Assembly (NCBI RefSeq): GCF_002834295.1
Contig: NZ_PISP01000001.1
Coordinates: forward strand, 372,001-436,000
Reading direction: 5' to 3'
Source of the DNA: Rhodohalobacter barkolensis
GTDB lineage: Bacteria > Bacteroidota > Rhodothermia > Balneolales > Balneolaceae
Length of the DNA: 64,000 bases
A model generated the notes under the pieces. It saw only the letters and a list, made by a program, of their open reading frames with translations, was not told where the DNA came from and searched no databases. Shown one piece after another: positions 17,795-26,928 of the stretch (position 1 is the first letter of the stretch; each line of letters begins with the position of its first letter). Both the position numbers and the translations under genes were made by a program.

Positions 17795-18367
17795 CTACTC
17801 ATAAATCACAGTCAGCACCACTTCACCGGTGTAGACGCCTTCAGGCACATTGCCAATATCTATATTTCCAAACACATAAATATAGAGTGAGCTCCATGCT
17901 GAATCCGGATTGTTTGATGGAGACTCCAATACAAGGCTTTGTCCGATATCGTTCAAAGGAGTACTGAGCTCAAAATCTTGTAGATCAAAATTTGTATATG
18001 CCGCCTGCAGTTCGATGGGGATTGTATCCAGGATATCCGGGTTTTCGTGCTGTAGTTCACGATCAGATTCCATTTGAATAATTAACCTTTGGGTTTGCAA
18101 GGCGCGAACTCGAAAGACTCCCATATTCGGAGAGCCGGGTGGAATTGTCTGAAGCCCCATTCCTGTGATGACCTGACCAAAATCGAGACTGCGCTCAACA
18201 GTAGTTTCAACTTCAGGCTCTACATCAATCTGAATGTTTAAAGATTGAGATTGAGCAATGATGGGTAACAGACTCAATAAAAGCGAAGCGAGCAGAAATA
18301 AAATAGGATATGCTTGAAAATAGTTTGAGCGAATATCAGAGAATGTAGAAAAATAAACCTTCTTCAT
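17795..18367 (-). CDS. DUF4402-like secreted minor subunit
   Basis: This 190-residue protein has an unusually long N-region before a hydrophobic core LFLLASLLLSLLP and a cleavage site near IAQS (about 41). The mature start LNIQIDVEPEVETTVERSLDFG and the end YTGEVVLTVIYE follow the same first-strand and last-strand plan as the neighbouring subunits. It starts 2 bp after the stop of the next upstream gene, so the two are surely co-translated. It is probably a minor or tip subunit of the surface fibre. No catalytic motif is visible. Confidence 0.6.
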   Translation of the reverse strand: MKKVYFSTFSDIRSNYFQAYPILFLLASLLLSLLPIIAQSQSLNIQIDVEPEVETTVERSLDFGQVITGMGLQTIPPGSPNMGVFRVRALQTQRLIIQMESDRELQHENPDILDTIPIELQAAYTNFDLQDFELSTPLNDIGQSLVLESPSNNPDSAWSSLYIYVFGNIDIGNVPEGVYTGEVVLTVIYE

Positions 18368-18369
18368 AT

Positions 18370-18987
18370 CTATCTGTACTCCACTGTGACCGTAATGGTG
18401 CCTCTGTAAGAACCCGCGACTACATTTCCGACATCAATTTGTCCATAGAAATAGAGATAAGCGGTTTCATTCACTAAAGATTGATCAAAATCTCCGGTGG
18501 GCGGTGTGGGTGGAGGCCCCGGTGGTCGCTGTCTGCGAGAAAGTATGGGAAACCGGGCATTACCGGTACTTAAGGAAGGTGTGTTTGCAATACCAATGGG
18601 TCTAGCAGATGATACATTATTCTCTCCGCTGTTTGTGAATGCCGCTTCCAGTGTAAACGGAATGGATCGCTGAGGGTCTGAATCATACGTCGGATTACCA
18701 TCCAGTAGTAATTTACCTTCAGCAGTGATATCTACATCCACGTCTAAATATTTTACCCCAATTATGGCCAGTACCTTAGAGTCGATCAGTTCAACCTGAT
18801 GTATCCCACTGTTGCTGTTAATCGGGCCTTGAAATACTAAATCTTCAAGACCAATATCTTCCAGTTCTATGGTATAGGTGCCATACTGGCCAAACTCGAT
18901 ATCCTGTGAAAGCGCACTATTTACAGATAATCCAATCAGTAGGACTGCAATGAACGCTGTTTTGATATGTTTGAAAATTAATATCAA
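18370..18987 (-). CDS. DUF4402-like secreted minor subunit with proline-rich loop
   Basis: This 205-residue protein has a signal peptide (hydrophobic core about 11-22, cleavage after ALSQ). The end YRGTITVTVEYR matches the other subunits. Near residues 160-172 a proline-rich stretch RPPGPPPTPPTGD is inserted in a predicted loop, a feature the others lack; it could be an exposed spacer or binding loop. The only start compatible with the signal peptide is TTG at 18985-18987, since no in-frame ATG follows near the N-terminus. The gene is 5 bp after its upstream neighbour and 2 bp before its downstream neighbour. Confidence 0.6.
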   Translation of the reverse strand: MILIFKHIKTAFIAVLLIGLSVNSALSQDIEFGQYGTYTIELEDIGLEDLVFQGPINSNSGIHQVELIDSKVLAIIGVKYLDVDVDITAEGKLLLDGNPTYDSDPQRSIPFTLEAAFTNSGENNVSSARPIGIANTPSLSTGNARFPILSRRQRPPGPPPTPPTGDFDQSLVNETAYLYFYGQIDVGNVVAGSYRGTITVTVEYR

Positions 18988-18992
18988 CTCAA

Positions 18993-19490
18993 TCAGATAT
19001 ACTCTATTTCGATTGTAAATTCACCTTGATAGCTGCCAGGATTTACGTCACTCAGATCTATGGTTCCACCTATCCAGAAGTAAAACTCACCCTCTTCGTT
19101 AAACTGCAGATCACGAATATCCTGATCCAGAAGTTCTGCGGTCTCCTGATCATCAATGCCATTACCGGCTACTTCATAATTAAAAAAGATGATGCCTTCG
19201 CCATCTAAGTTAACCAGTTCGCGTTGGCGGATGTAGTCAACCCTGAATTCTGCATTGGGCGTTCCGCGTGCGACCATCTTGCCGGATCGCTCACCAAAAA
19301 TCGGATCAACCCGTATTTCGGAACCTTCCTGCTCAATATCATCAAAATCTACGGTGTTGATGGTAATCATCTCCACGGTTCCGGCTACGGTGGCTGAGAC
19401 AGAAATACTCACGTTTTGCTGAGATTGAGCAAAAGCAAACAGTGGGAGCAGAGCTAAAATGAACAGTCCTAAAAGTCTTTTGTAAATCAT
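18993..19490 (-). CDS. DUF4402-like secreted minor subunit, first gene of the fibre operon
   Basis: This 165-residue protein has a signal peptide ending FAFAQ (about 22), a first strand QNVSISVSATVAGTVEMI and a final strand YQGEFTIEIEYI, as in the neighbouring subunits. It begins the group of four leftward subunit genes, 90 bp after the menE stop. No clear terminator separates it from menE on this strand, so some read-through from the menaquinone genes is possible. Confidence 0.6.
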   Translation of the reverse strand: MIYKRLLGLFILALLPLFAFAQSQQNVSISVSATVAGTVEMITINTVDFDDIEQEGSEIRVDPIFGERSGKMVARGTPNAEFRVDYIRQRELVNLDGEGIIFFNYEVAGNGIDDQETAELLDQDIRDLQFNEEGEFYFWIGGTIDLSDVNPGSYQGEFTIEIEYI

Positions 19491-19580
19491 GCTTAATAAA
19501 TTTTCTACTATAAAGATCCCAACTTAAAGACGGTTTAGCGAGTTAGTCTTTTTTAATTAAGGAGATCTAAAAACGGCGAT

Positions 19581-21053
19581 TTAATCTCTATATGAGCGTA
19601 ATAGTTCTCTTTTTTTGATTTTACCCAAAGCCGTAACTGGCAGACTATCTTTGCGAATCAGCTCTTTGGGAACCTGATAGGCCAGCAGTTCTTTTTTAAG
19701 ATAAGTTTTTAATTCCGTTTCATCTATTTGATCCATATCGGAGGTATAAAAAGCCACAACACGCTGACCCCATTTTTTATCATGTACGCCAATTACGGCA
19801 GAACGGCTGATTCCCGGAAATGTTTCAATGACTTGCTCTACATCATGTGGATTTACATTTTCACCTCCGGTAATGATTAAGTCGGTTCGTCTTGTTTCAA
19901 TAAAAAGCTGTTTTCGAAAGTTCAGATATCCAAAATCACCGGTTTTAAACCATCCATTCTCGTCAAACACAATTTCATTTAAATCTTCTGATAGATATCC
20001 GTCAAATATCTGTGGACCTTTTAACCAGATCTGGCCGGATTCCCGTAATGGGAGGGCGGCTCCTTCATCATTACGAATTTCGATCGAGTTTGGTGGAAAT
20101 AATCTTCCAACGCTGTTCTTAGGTGAATACATCCCGCTGGGCGAAAGAATGGGATTGGCTGCTATTTGAGCAAAGGTTTCGGTCATGCCGTAACTCGTCA
20201 CAATGGGAATTCCGCGGGTGATCGCCCATTCAATCAGTTCCAAAGTTATGGGCCCGCCACCCAGTAAAATGGCCTTGAATTTTGGATGAGTTTGAAAGTG
20301 AGAATCATCCATAATATTTATCAGCATGGTGGGTACCATGGATGCTACTTCGAACTCCCGATGATTCGCAAGCAGATTGCTAACTTCCTCGGTTTCAAAT
20401 TTGTCAACTCTATAGATAGCGGAACCGTAGAGTAACGATCTGAGTATGATTGAAATCCCTCCCACATGGTTGAGAGGAAGACATAAAAGCCAATATTTGT
20501 TCTTACCCGGTTTAAAATTCTCGGCTGATGCCTGTGCCGCAAAAAATACTTGTCGTCTTTTAATCGGTACAATTTTTGGAGTACCGGTTGAACCGGACGT
20601 TAAAAATAGTCCGGCTATTTGTTCGGGATCGTGTAAGCTAAAAGATGTGGTGTTGAAATCTGCTGTTCGTAATAATTCGTCATTAGAAATCTGAAGATTC
20701 GATGCGGTAAAAGTTTGGTCGAATCGGTTCTCATCAGTTGTGTAAATGAGAGCAGGGTCTATCTGATCCTTAAGTTTTTCTGCATCCGAATCAGAAAAAT
20801 CTTCATGAAGAGAAATGAAAGGTATTTTTAACAAAAAACAGGCAGAGATTAAAAAAATGACTTCATCAGAAGATGGAGAGCAAATTAGAAGAGGTTTGTG
20901 AGCAGAAAATGAGACTCCTTCTGTCTTTTTTAAAAGCCAGTCAGTAAACCCGTAAAGATTTTGATAGGTGTATTCATTCCGGTCCGAAGCCAAAAAAATC
21001 AGGCTTTTGTCAGGATTTTGAAACAGATCAGTATTTATGGATGCCGGAGTCAT
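19581..21053 (-). CDS. menE: o-Succinylbenzoate--CoA ligase (MenE)
   Basis: This 490-residue ANL-family acyl-CoA ligase activates o-succinylbenzoate for the naphthoate ring closure of menaquinone synthesis. The AMP-binding P-loop LTSGSTGTPK is near 153-162, the A5 motif SYGMTET near 290-296, and the hinge region has GDFGYL and RRTDLIITGGENVNP. The C-terminal catalytic lysine lies in LGKIKKREL. Assignment to MenE rather than another ligase rests on its position 34 bp after menC. The other menaquinone genes (menF, D, H, B) are not in this window. Confidence 0.88.
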   Translation of the reverse strand: MTPASINTDLFQNPDKSLIFLASDRNEYTYQNLYGFTDWLLKKTEGVSFSAHKPLLICSPSSDEVIFLISACFLLKIPFISLHEDFSDSDAEKLKDQIDPALIYTTDENRFDQTFTASNLQISNDELLRTADFNTTSFSLHDPEQIAGLFLTSGSTGTPKIVPIKRRQVFFAAQASAENFKPGKNKYWLLCLPLNHVGGISIILRSLLYGSAIYRVDKFETEEVSNLLANHREFEVASMVPTMLINIMDDSHFQTHPKFKAILLGGGPITLELIEWAITRGIPIVTSYGMTETFAQIAANPILSPSGMYSPKNSVGRLFPPNSIEIRNDEGAALPLRESGQIWLKGPQIFDGYLSEDLNEIVFDENGWFKTGDFGYLNFRKQLFIETRRTDLIITGGENVNPHDVEQVIETFPGISRSAVIGVHDKKWGQRVVAFYTSDMDQIDETELKTYLKKELLAYQVPKELIRKDSLPVTALGKIKKRELLRSYRD

Positions 21054-21087
21054 GACTTGATTTCTTCTGTTAACCTGATATTTACAT

Positions 21088-22170
21088 TCAGAATTTACTC
21101 AGTAGACTTTGATTTAAATCATTTAATTTAAAATTTCTGAAACCCGATTTTGGTACGTTGATTTCTCCTCTTACTATTTCCGGATCATCTGAAAGATCGG
21201 AATGAAAGAGATAACCTGTATTTAGGCCGTGAGCCAAATTTGGATCACCGATTAACGTGGCTGCTGAAGCTGCCATTGTCCTGCCAATCGAAGATTCCAG
21301 CGTAGTTGTAACAACGATCCTATTAAAATGAGTTCTTTCACCCCGTATTGTTTCAAATAGGTCGATTAAATTTCCAAGCAGCATCGGCTTGATCACTAAA
21401 AAGTTTTCAGGCAGTTCCCTGAGAAGCGTTTTTAAATGTTCAATATTTTGGATGGATTCATCCAACGCCAAAGGAATTGGAGATTGAGCACTTATTTTTT
21501 TGAAAACCTCGAGATCGTGCCATTTGAAAGGTTCTTCAATGTATTCGATATCGAAAGGTTCGAGCATTTGAATAGTAGATAGGGTCTGTTTTACCGGCCA
21601 GGATTGATTGGCATCGAGTCGAAATTTGAGTTCATGATCAGAATTTTGACGGAGCTTGGACAAAATTTGGATCTGGCTATCAACTGGAAAGCCACATTTT
21701 AGCTTAAACGTTTTGAATCCCTGATTTCTACTTTTTTTAAAATAAAGCAGAGAGGACTCCAGATCTTGAATAGGTATAATTTCGTTTACTTGAATATTGG
21801 GTATTTTCTGACAGTCAAAAAGCTCATAAAGAGATTGGTCTTTTCTTTTTGACAGGATCTGCAAGCCTAAGAAGCTTAATGCAAACTGTAAAGAGGGGAG
21901 GTTTGGAAAATCCTCTAAGATTTCCTGAAGATTTTGAATAGTAAATGGTTTGGACAGAAATTCATTCAACTCATTCTGTTTTTCTTTAAGTACACCGGAA
22001 ATTGAATCGATTGATTCTTTTGAGAATCCGGGTAGCGGGGAAGCCTCTGTGAGAACTTCTCCCGAGTGATCTGAATATCGAACGAGAACTCCTTCTCTAT
22101 GATGAAATTCACCTTTACCCGTAACAAACGGATTTTTGAAGGGCAGTTGATATTTATAGAGTTCAATCAA
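21088..22170 (-). CDS. menC: o-Succinylbenzoate synthase (MenC)
   Basis: This 360-residue enolase-superfamily enzyme dehydrates SHCHC to o-succinylbenzoate. The barrel residues can be followed in order: KLKCGF (KxK acid-base lysines), LDANQSW (metal Asp), YIEEPF (metal Glu), LALDES (metal Asp) and VIKPML (second catalytic Lys). The N-terminal capping domain begins YKYQLPFKNPFVTGKG. The start appears to be TTG at 22168-22170, 5 bp after the menA stop. The order menA-menC-menE with short gaps supports the assignment against other enolase-superfamily members such as dipeptide epimerase. Confidence 0.88.
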   Translation of the reverse strand: MIELYKYQLPFKNPFVTGKGEFHHREGVLVRYSDHSGEVLTEASPLPGFSKESIDSISGVLKEKQNELNEFLSKPFTIQNLQEILEDFPNLPSLQFALSFLGLQILSKRKDQSLYELFDCQKIPNIQVNEIIPIQDLESSLLYFKKSRNQGFKTFKLKCGFPVDSQIQILSKLRQNSDHELKFRLDANQSWPVKQTLSTIQMLEPFDIEYIEEPFKWHDLEVFKKISAQSPIPLALDESIQNIEHLKTLLRELPENFLVIKPMLLGNLIDLFETIRGERTHFNRIVVTTTLESSIGRTMAASAATLIGDPNLAHGLNTGYLFHSDLSDDPEIVRGEINVPKSGFRNFKLNDLNQSLLSKF

Positions 22171-22175
22171 AGAGT

Positions 22176-23060
22176 TTAAAGTATCAGACCGGCTGCAAAA
22201 AGGAAACCGAAAACCACCATCAACTTAGCTGTTCGTTCCAGGGTGTTATTCAGTGATCTTTTATCTTCGTGGTGCCAAACCTCTTTGGTTAGATTCCACG
22301 CAAAGAGAATGGATAAATATGGGAGAATGATAAAAATGGAATAATCTAAAAAGTAGTAGAAGTAAACGGGAGTCAGGTACGCTACTGCAATCATAGAAAC
22401 ATACTCGACTTTAAGCGCACTTTCGCCAAAAAGAACACCGAGTGTACGTTTACCTGTAATTTTATCCTGTTCCACATCACGCAGGTTGTTGACAACCAGG
22501 ATATTCACACAAAGTGCACCTACCGGGACAGATGCCCAGAATGCCTGCTCCGACCATTCCAGGGTATTCACGTAAGTTGTTCCCATAACGGCTACAAAAC
22601 CAAAAAAAATGAATACAAATATATCGCCCAACCCATTGTAACCGAGAGGAAAAGGGCCGCCGGTATATAGTATTCCAAAAAGTAGAGAGAGAAGACCTAT
22701 CCATAGAACCACCCATCCTCCAATCCAAACAAGATAGAGTCCGGCCAGGAAAGCGATGAACATCGTAAGAATAGTAGCCCGAAGCATGGTTTGCGGTGCC
22801 ACGGCACCCGAAGCGGTGGCTCGTTTAAATCCTATTCGATCTTCTGTATCGGCTCCTTTCACAAAATCAAAATAGTCATTGGCGAAATTGGTTCCGATTT
22901 GAATTGCAAATGCACAGAACATGGCTACCAGAGTGGCATCCCATAAAAGAGAATCATGCCTGTAGGCAATGGATGCCCCGACAAGCACAGGAATAAAGGC
23001 GGCGGCCAGAGTTTGGGGGCGAGCGGCATTGAGCCAGACTTTAAAAGCAGATGAATTCAA
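22176..23060 (-). CDS. menA: 1,4-Dihydroxy-2-naphthoate polyprenyltransferase (MenA)
   Basis: This 294-residue UbiA-family integral membrane enzyme attaches the polyprenyl tail to dihydroxynaphthoate. The first Asp-rich motif is NFANDYFDFVKGAD near 59-72 and the second is NLRDVEQDKITGKRTLGV near 192-209. About eight to nine hydrophobic helices are seen. The start is probably TTG at 23058-23060. It is the first gene of the menA-menC-menE group. Its product feeds the quinone pool used by the alternative complex III encoded at 40-49 kb. Confidence 0.92.
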   Translation of the reverse strand: MNSSAFKVWLNAARPQTLAAAFIPVLVGASIAYRHDSLLWDATLVAMFCAFAIQIGTNFANDYFDFVKGADTEDRIGFKRATASGAVAPQTMLRATILTMFIAFLAGLYLVWIGGWVVLWIGLLSLLFGILYTGGPFPLGYNGLGDIFVFIFFGFVAVMGTTYVNTLEWSEQAFWASVPVGALCVNILVVNNLRDVEQDKITGKRTLGVLFGESALKVEYVSMIAVAYLTPVYFYYFLDYSIFIILPYLSILFAWNLTKEVWHHEDKRSLNNTLERTAKLMVVFGFLFAAGLIL

Positions 23061-23179
23061 TGAGAATAATTAGTTAGTGACTCTATAAAAATTTCTGACC
23101 AAAGATACAGAATCAAAGACTCCCTTAAAAAATTCGACGGTATAACGGATTGGGTAAATTATTTTTGTCAGAGGCAAAA

Positions 23180-23194
23180 CTGAAAGCGCTTTTA
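23180..23194. promoter_or_regulatory. LacI/cre-like motif upstream of the glutamine synthetase gene
   Basis: CTGAAAGCGCTTTTA resembles a LacI-family operator half-pair around a central GCGC. Its first 12 bases recur exactly at 49360-49371 upstream of the respiratory operon. The remaining 23061-23333 gap between divergent menA and the glutamine synthetase gene is very AT-rich, with no other feature recognised. Confidence 0.25.
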
Positions 23195-23333
23195 ATTAAA
23201 TAAATTTTTTTAATTTAGTTTAAAACTTAAATAAATAATGAATTTTAAAATTAGTAAGAAAAAATTTTAATTATTTTGAAACACTGATATATTTCCGCTG
23301 TTCAAAACCCCGAACTAAAACTTCATTAATAAA

Positions 23334-25511
23334 ATGACACAGACACAACGTCGCTATGATACCCTTGCTGCAGCTAGAAATTGGTCACCTCAGGCCAATG
23401 GTGAGTTCAAACAGATGCATATCAAGGAAGTATTTGGAGAATTTACCCTCACACTGGATGATCTTAGAGAACGGCTTCCAAAAATTGTTTGGCAAGAGCT
23501 GAAAATGACCATTGAGGAGGGACAACAGTTGAATTTGTCCGTAGCTGATGCGGTTGCATTAGCCATGAAAGAGTGGGCAACCGAAATGGGAGCTACTCAC
23601 TTTACTCACTGGTTCCAGCCCCTTACAGGAGCAACTGCCGAAAAGCATGACAGTTTTATTACTCCAAACCAGGGAGGCGGTGCCGTTTCAGAATTTTCAG
23701 GTAAAGATCTGATTCAGGGAGAACCGGACGCATCCAGTTTCCCAAGCGGAGGTTTGCGCGCAACTTTCGAAGCCAGAGGATATACAGCATGGGATCCAAC
23801 ATCCCCGGTTTTTCTGATTGAAAACCAAAATGGTAAGTATCTCTGTATTCCAACAGCCTTTGCATCGTGGACTGGAGAAGCCCTCGATCATAAAACACCA
23901 CTACTGCGATCAGTAGAAACATTGGACGAGCAGACGAAAAGAGCACTGGCACTTTTTGGAGTAAAATCCAAAAGAGTAACATCAACAGTTGGCTGTGAGC
24001 AGGAGTACTTTCTGATTGATCAGGAGTTTTTCTATCGCCGTCCAGATTTGATGACTTCAGGACGAACTCTTGTCGGTGCAAAGCCTCCAAGAGGTCAGGA
24101 ACTGGATGATCATTATTTTGGATCTATTCCGGATCGTGTACTCTCATACATGCTGGAAGCGGAGAGAGAACTTTACAGATTGGGTATTCCGGTAAAAACC
24201 CGACATAATGAAGTGGCACCCGGGCAGTTTGAAGTAGCTCCAATTTTTGAAAACTGCAATATTGCAGCCGATCATCAGCAGTTGATGATGATTGTTTTGA
24301 AAAAAATTGCCAAAAAATATGGGTTTGAGTGCCTGCTTCATGAAAAACCATTCGATGGGCTGAACGGTAGCGGTAAGCACCTTAACTGGTCACTAAGCAC
24401 CACCGAAGGTATGAACTTGCTGGAGCCGGGTGAAAGTCCGCACGAAAATATGCAGTTCCTTTTCTTCTTTTCAGCAGTGTTAAGTGCGGTCTATAAGCAT
24501 CAGGATCTGCTGAGAATAGCTATAGCAAGTGCAAGCAACGATCACCGATTGGGTGCAAATGAAGCACCGCCTGCTATTATTTCAGCGTATATCGGTGAGC
24601 AGCTGGAAGATATTATCAAGCAGCTGTTGAACGGCGGTTTGAAGAAGTCAATGAAATCCGGTTTGATGGGACTCGGATCACCGGTTCTGCCTACCATCCC
24701 AAAACATGCCGGCGATCGCAACAGAACTTCACCTTTTGCTTTTACAGGGAATAAGTTTGAGTTCAGGGCAGTGGGATCAAGCCAGTCGGTTTCATTCCCG
24801 ATCGTGGTACTGAATACAGCTGTTGCAGAATCAATCGACACGATGTGCACCAGTCTTGAGAAGAAGATGGAAAAACAGGATCTGGAAAGTTCATTGAAAG
24901 AAGTTCTTGTTGAAACAATGAGTGAGGCAAGAGATATTATTTTTAATGGCGACGGATATTCTGATGACTGGCAGGAAGAGGCGGAAAAACGCGGTTTGTT
25001 GAATCTTAAATCGACGGCTGATGCGCTTCCGCTCTTAACAGATGAAAAGAATATCAATCTGTTTGAGAAGTACAATGTAATGTCATCTCGCGAAGTTCAT
25101 TCCCGTCTTGAGATCTGGGCTGAACAGTATGTTACCAATTTGAATATTGAAGTGGATACTACGGAAGCCATTGCAAAAACAATGGTATATCCGGCCGCAA
25201 TTCGATATATCAATGAGTTAACAGCTGCTGTTAAAGAGACATCAGAGCTTGGTCTGGATAATTATGGATCAAAAGAGATGCTTGAAACGGTAAATGGAGC
25301 GCTCAATGATCTGGGCAAGGCTTTGGTTGATCTTAAAAAGACACAGGATGAACTGGAAAGTGAAGACTTGATGGATCTTTGTAAAGAATACCGAGCAAAA
25401 ATAATCCCTGCGATGGGTAAAATCCGAGATTCGGTCGACTTCCTGGAGCGTTATACCGCAGACGATCATTGGCCACTGCCAATTTATCGTGAAATGTTGT
25501 TCGTGAAGTAA
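23334..25511 (+). CDS. glnN: Glutamine synthetase type III
   Basis: This 725-residue enzyme forms glutamine from glutamate, ammonia and ATP. The length and blocks are those of GSIII, not the 450-residue [21 protein letters not shown] at the start, [19 protein letters not shown] near 85-103, [10 protein letters not shown] near 222-231 and [17 protein letters not shown] near 298-314 (glutamate and metal binding). Further blocks are [12 protein letters not shown] near 345-356 and [16 protein letters not shown] near 402-417. No regulatory gene such as glnB adjoins it. It is monocistronic by appearance: menA diverges upstream and a strong terminator follows 58 bp after the stop. Confidence 0.96.
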   Translation: MTQTQRRYDTLAAARNWSPQANGEFKQMHIKEVFGEFTLTLDDLRERLPKIVWQELKMTIEEGQQLNLSVADAVALAMKEWATEMGATHFTHWFQPLTGATAEKHDSFITPNQGGGAVSEFSGKDLIQGEPDASSFPSGGLRATFEARGYTAWDPTSPVFLIENQNGKYLCIPTAFASWTGEALDHKTPLLRSVETLDEQTKRALALFGVKSKRVTSTVGCEQEYFLIDQEFFYRRPDLMTSGRTLVGAKPPRGQELDDHYFGSIPDRVLSYMLEAERELYRLGIPVKTRHNEVAPGQFEVAPIFENCNIAADHQQLMMIVLKKIAKKYGFECLLHEKPFDGLNGSGKHLNWSLSTTEGMNLLEPGESPHENMQFLFFFSAVLSAVYKHQDLLRIAIASASNDHRLGANEAPPAIISAYIGEQLEDIIKQLLNGGLKKSMKSGLMGLGSPVLPTIPKHAGDRNRTSPFAFTGNKFEFRAVGSSQSVSFPIVVLNTAVAESIDTMCTSLEKKMEKQDLESSLKEVLVETMSEARDIIFNGDGYSDDWQEEAEKRGLLNLKSTADALPLLTDEKNINLFEKYNVMSSREVHSRLEIWAEQYVTNLNIEVDTTEAIAKTMVYPAAIRYINELTAAVKETSELGLDNYGSKEMLETVNGALNDLGKALVDLKKTQDELESEDLMDLCKEYRAKIIPAMGKIRDSVDFLERYTADDHWPLPIYREMLFVK

Positions 25512-25568
25512 TTCATAGTCCATCAGGACAATTACTAAACTGATAAATACTTAACATCGCAGTATCTT

Positions 25569-25606
25569 AACCCGTCAGACACATTTTGTATCTGACGGGT
25601 TTTTTT
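25569..25606 (+). terminator. Intrinsic terminator after the glutamine synthetase gene
   Basis: A perfect 11-bp stem, AACCCGTCAGA at 25569-25579 with TCTGACGGGTT at 25591-25601, is followed by a T run. It ends before the start I choose for the next gene. Confidence 0.93.
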
Positions 25607-25693
25607 ATCTCTTCTTCTCTCCAATATGTCCCTCATTTTCTTTATATATTCTCAACTAAATCTACGCAGATCAAAATAAAATCGGTTGGGACA

Positions 25694-26824
25694 TTGAATA
25701 TCTTAGCAGTTGAACCTTTTTACAGCGGATCTCATAAAGCCTTTTTGAAAGGTCTTCAGGAGAACTCCCGTCACAATATTATTCCCATTAAACTGAACTA
25801 TAAAGGGTGGAAATGGCGCATGCACGGCGACTCCGTTAAACTGGCCGAGATGTCAAGCCATGTTGATGAGGAGATTGACCTTTTATTGGTTAGCAGCATG
25901 ACCAATCTCCCGGCTTTTTTGGCTCTGACCAATCCGAGATTTGCCCATACTCCTAAGGTTATGGTGATGCATGAAAATCAGCTTACCCAGCCGATGCCGG
26001 AAGGAGAGGAGAGAGATCTGACCTACTGTCATATCAACTATTTAAGTATGTTATCGGCTGATAAACTGCTCTTTTCTTCCAACTTTCACATGAATGATCT
26101 GCTGGATGCCTTGCCCGAATTTTTAAACAATTTCCCGGATGATAAAACCTATAACACAGTTCAACAGATTAAAGATAAGAGTATGGTGATGTATCCCGGC
26201 CTGGACCTCAAGTTTTTTGATCAGCATCCGGATACAAGAGATCAGAATCAACGCCCGGTAATTGTGTGGAATCAGCGCTGGCAGTTTGACCGAAATCCCA
26301 CCATGTTTTTTAAGGTGCTGAATCGGCTGAATGATATAGATTTAGAATTTGATCTCATTCTGGCAGGAGATACCAAGCATGAAAAACCTGAGGAGTTTGA
26401 AAGAGCTTGGAAACGGTTTGGCGATCAGATCACCCATTTTGGATACGTGGATGATCCGGAACGCTACAGCAAACTTCTTCACTCAGGTGATATTGTTGTT
26501 TCTACTGCTACCTATGAATTTTTCTGTGTGGCTATTATGGAAGCCGTCTACTGCGGTTGCCATCCACTGGTTCCCAATCAGCTTCACTATCCGGAATTGA
26601 TACCCGAAAGTCTTCATAGACCTCTTTTACACTCATCGGTTCTTTATGAATCAGAGGATGAACTGTTTAAATATTTGAAAGATCTGTTAACCGGAAAAAC
26701 ACAGCCACTCCCAAAAACATCTCTTCAGAATATCAACAAACATCTGGATTGGAGCCGAATGATTGGAAAGTATGATGCTCTATTTGATGAACTGAAGCAA
26801 ACTGAGAGTTTGGCCTCGTTTTAA
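25694..26824 (+). CDS. tRNA-queuosine alpha-mannosyltransferase-like glycosyltransferase (DUF3524/GTDC1 family)
   Basis: This is a cytoplasmic GT-B glycosyltransferase of about 376 residues. The N-terminus NILAVEPFYSGSHKAF and the following LNYKGWKWRMHGD match the DUF3524 domain. The C-terminal half contains WNQRWQFDRNPTMFF, FGYVDDPERY and STATYEFFCVAIMEAVYCGC, which correspond closely to the human GTDC1 protein (QTMAN). GTDC1 mannosylates the cyclopentene-diol of queuosine in tRNA-Asp. I choose TTG at 25694-25696 as start: a longer frame would run back through the glnN terminator and adds 36 unrelated residues. Substrate assignment is inference from family; no queuosine genes are nearby. Confidence 0.72.
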   Translation: MNILAVEPFYSGSHKAFLKGLQENSRHNIIPIKLNYKGWKWRMHGDSVKLAEMSSHVDEEIDLLLVSSMTNLPAFLALTNPRFAHTPKVMVMHENQLTQPMPEGEERDLTYCHINYLSMLSADKLLFSSNFHMNDLLDALPEFLNNFPDDKTYNTVQQIKDKSMVMYPGLDLKFFDQHPDTRDQNQRPVIVWNQRWQFDRNPTMFFKVLNRLNDIDLEFDLILAGDTKHEKPEEFERAWKRFGDQITHFGYVDDPERYSKLLHSGDIVVSTATYEFFCVAIMEAVYCGCHPLVPNQLHYPELIPESLHRPLLHSSVLYESEDELFKYLKDLLTGKTQPLPKTSLQNINKHLDWSRMIGKYDALFDELKQTESLASF

Positions 26825-26928
26825 TTTATTGATTCATTCACTATGCTTAGCAGTGACTCCGGCATATTTAAAGACCTTTGGTGTCTAGTCTTAAATTGCA
26901 TAGCAGGAGGTTCTTATTTTTGCTAAGG

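Noticed and set aside
19520-19555. AAAGAC/GTCTTT hairpin between menE and the first subunit gene
   Set aside because: The T run is on the plus strand, where no gene ends, and the stem is only 6 bp with a 14-base loop.
24542-25075. 177-residue open frame antisense to the glutamine synthetase gene
   Set aside because: It lies wholly inside a well-conserved gene and has low-complexity Ser/Phe composition typical of an antisense shadow.
25586-25693. N-terminal extension of the DUF3524 glycosyltransferase
   Set aside because: It begins with TTG inside the loop of the glnN terminator and encodes 36 residues unlike the family; the conserved domain starts right after the TTG at 25694.
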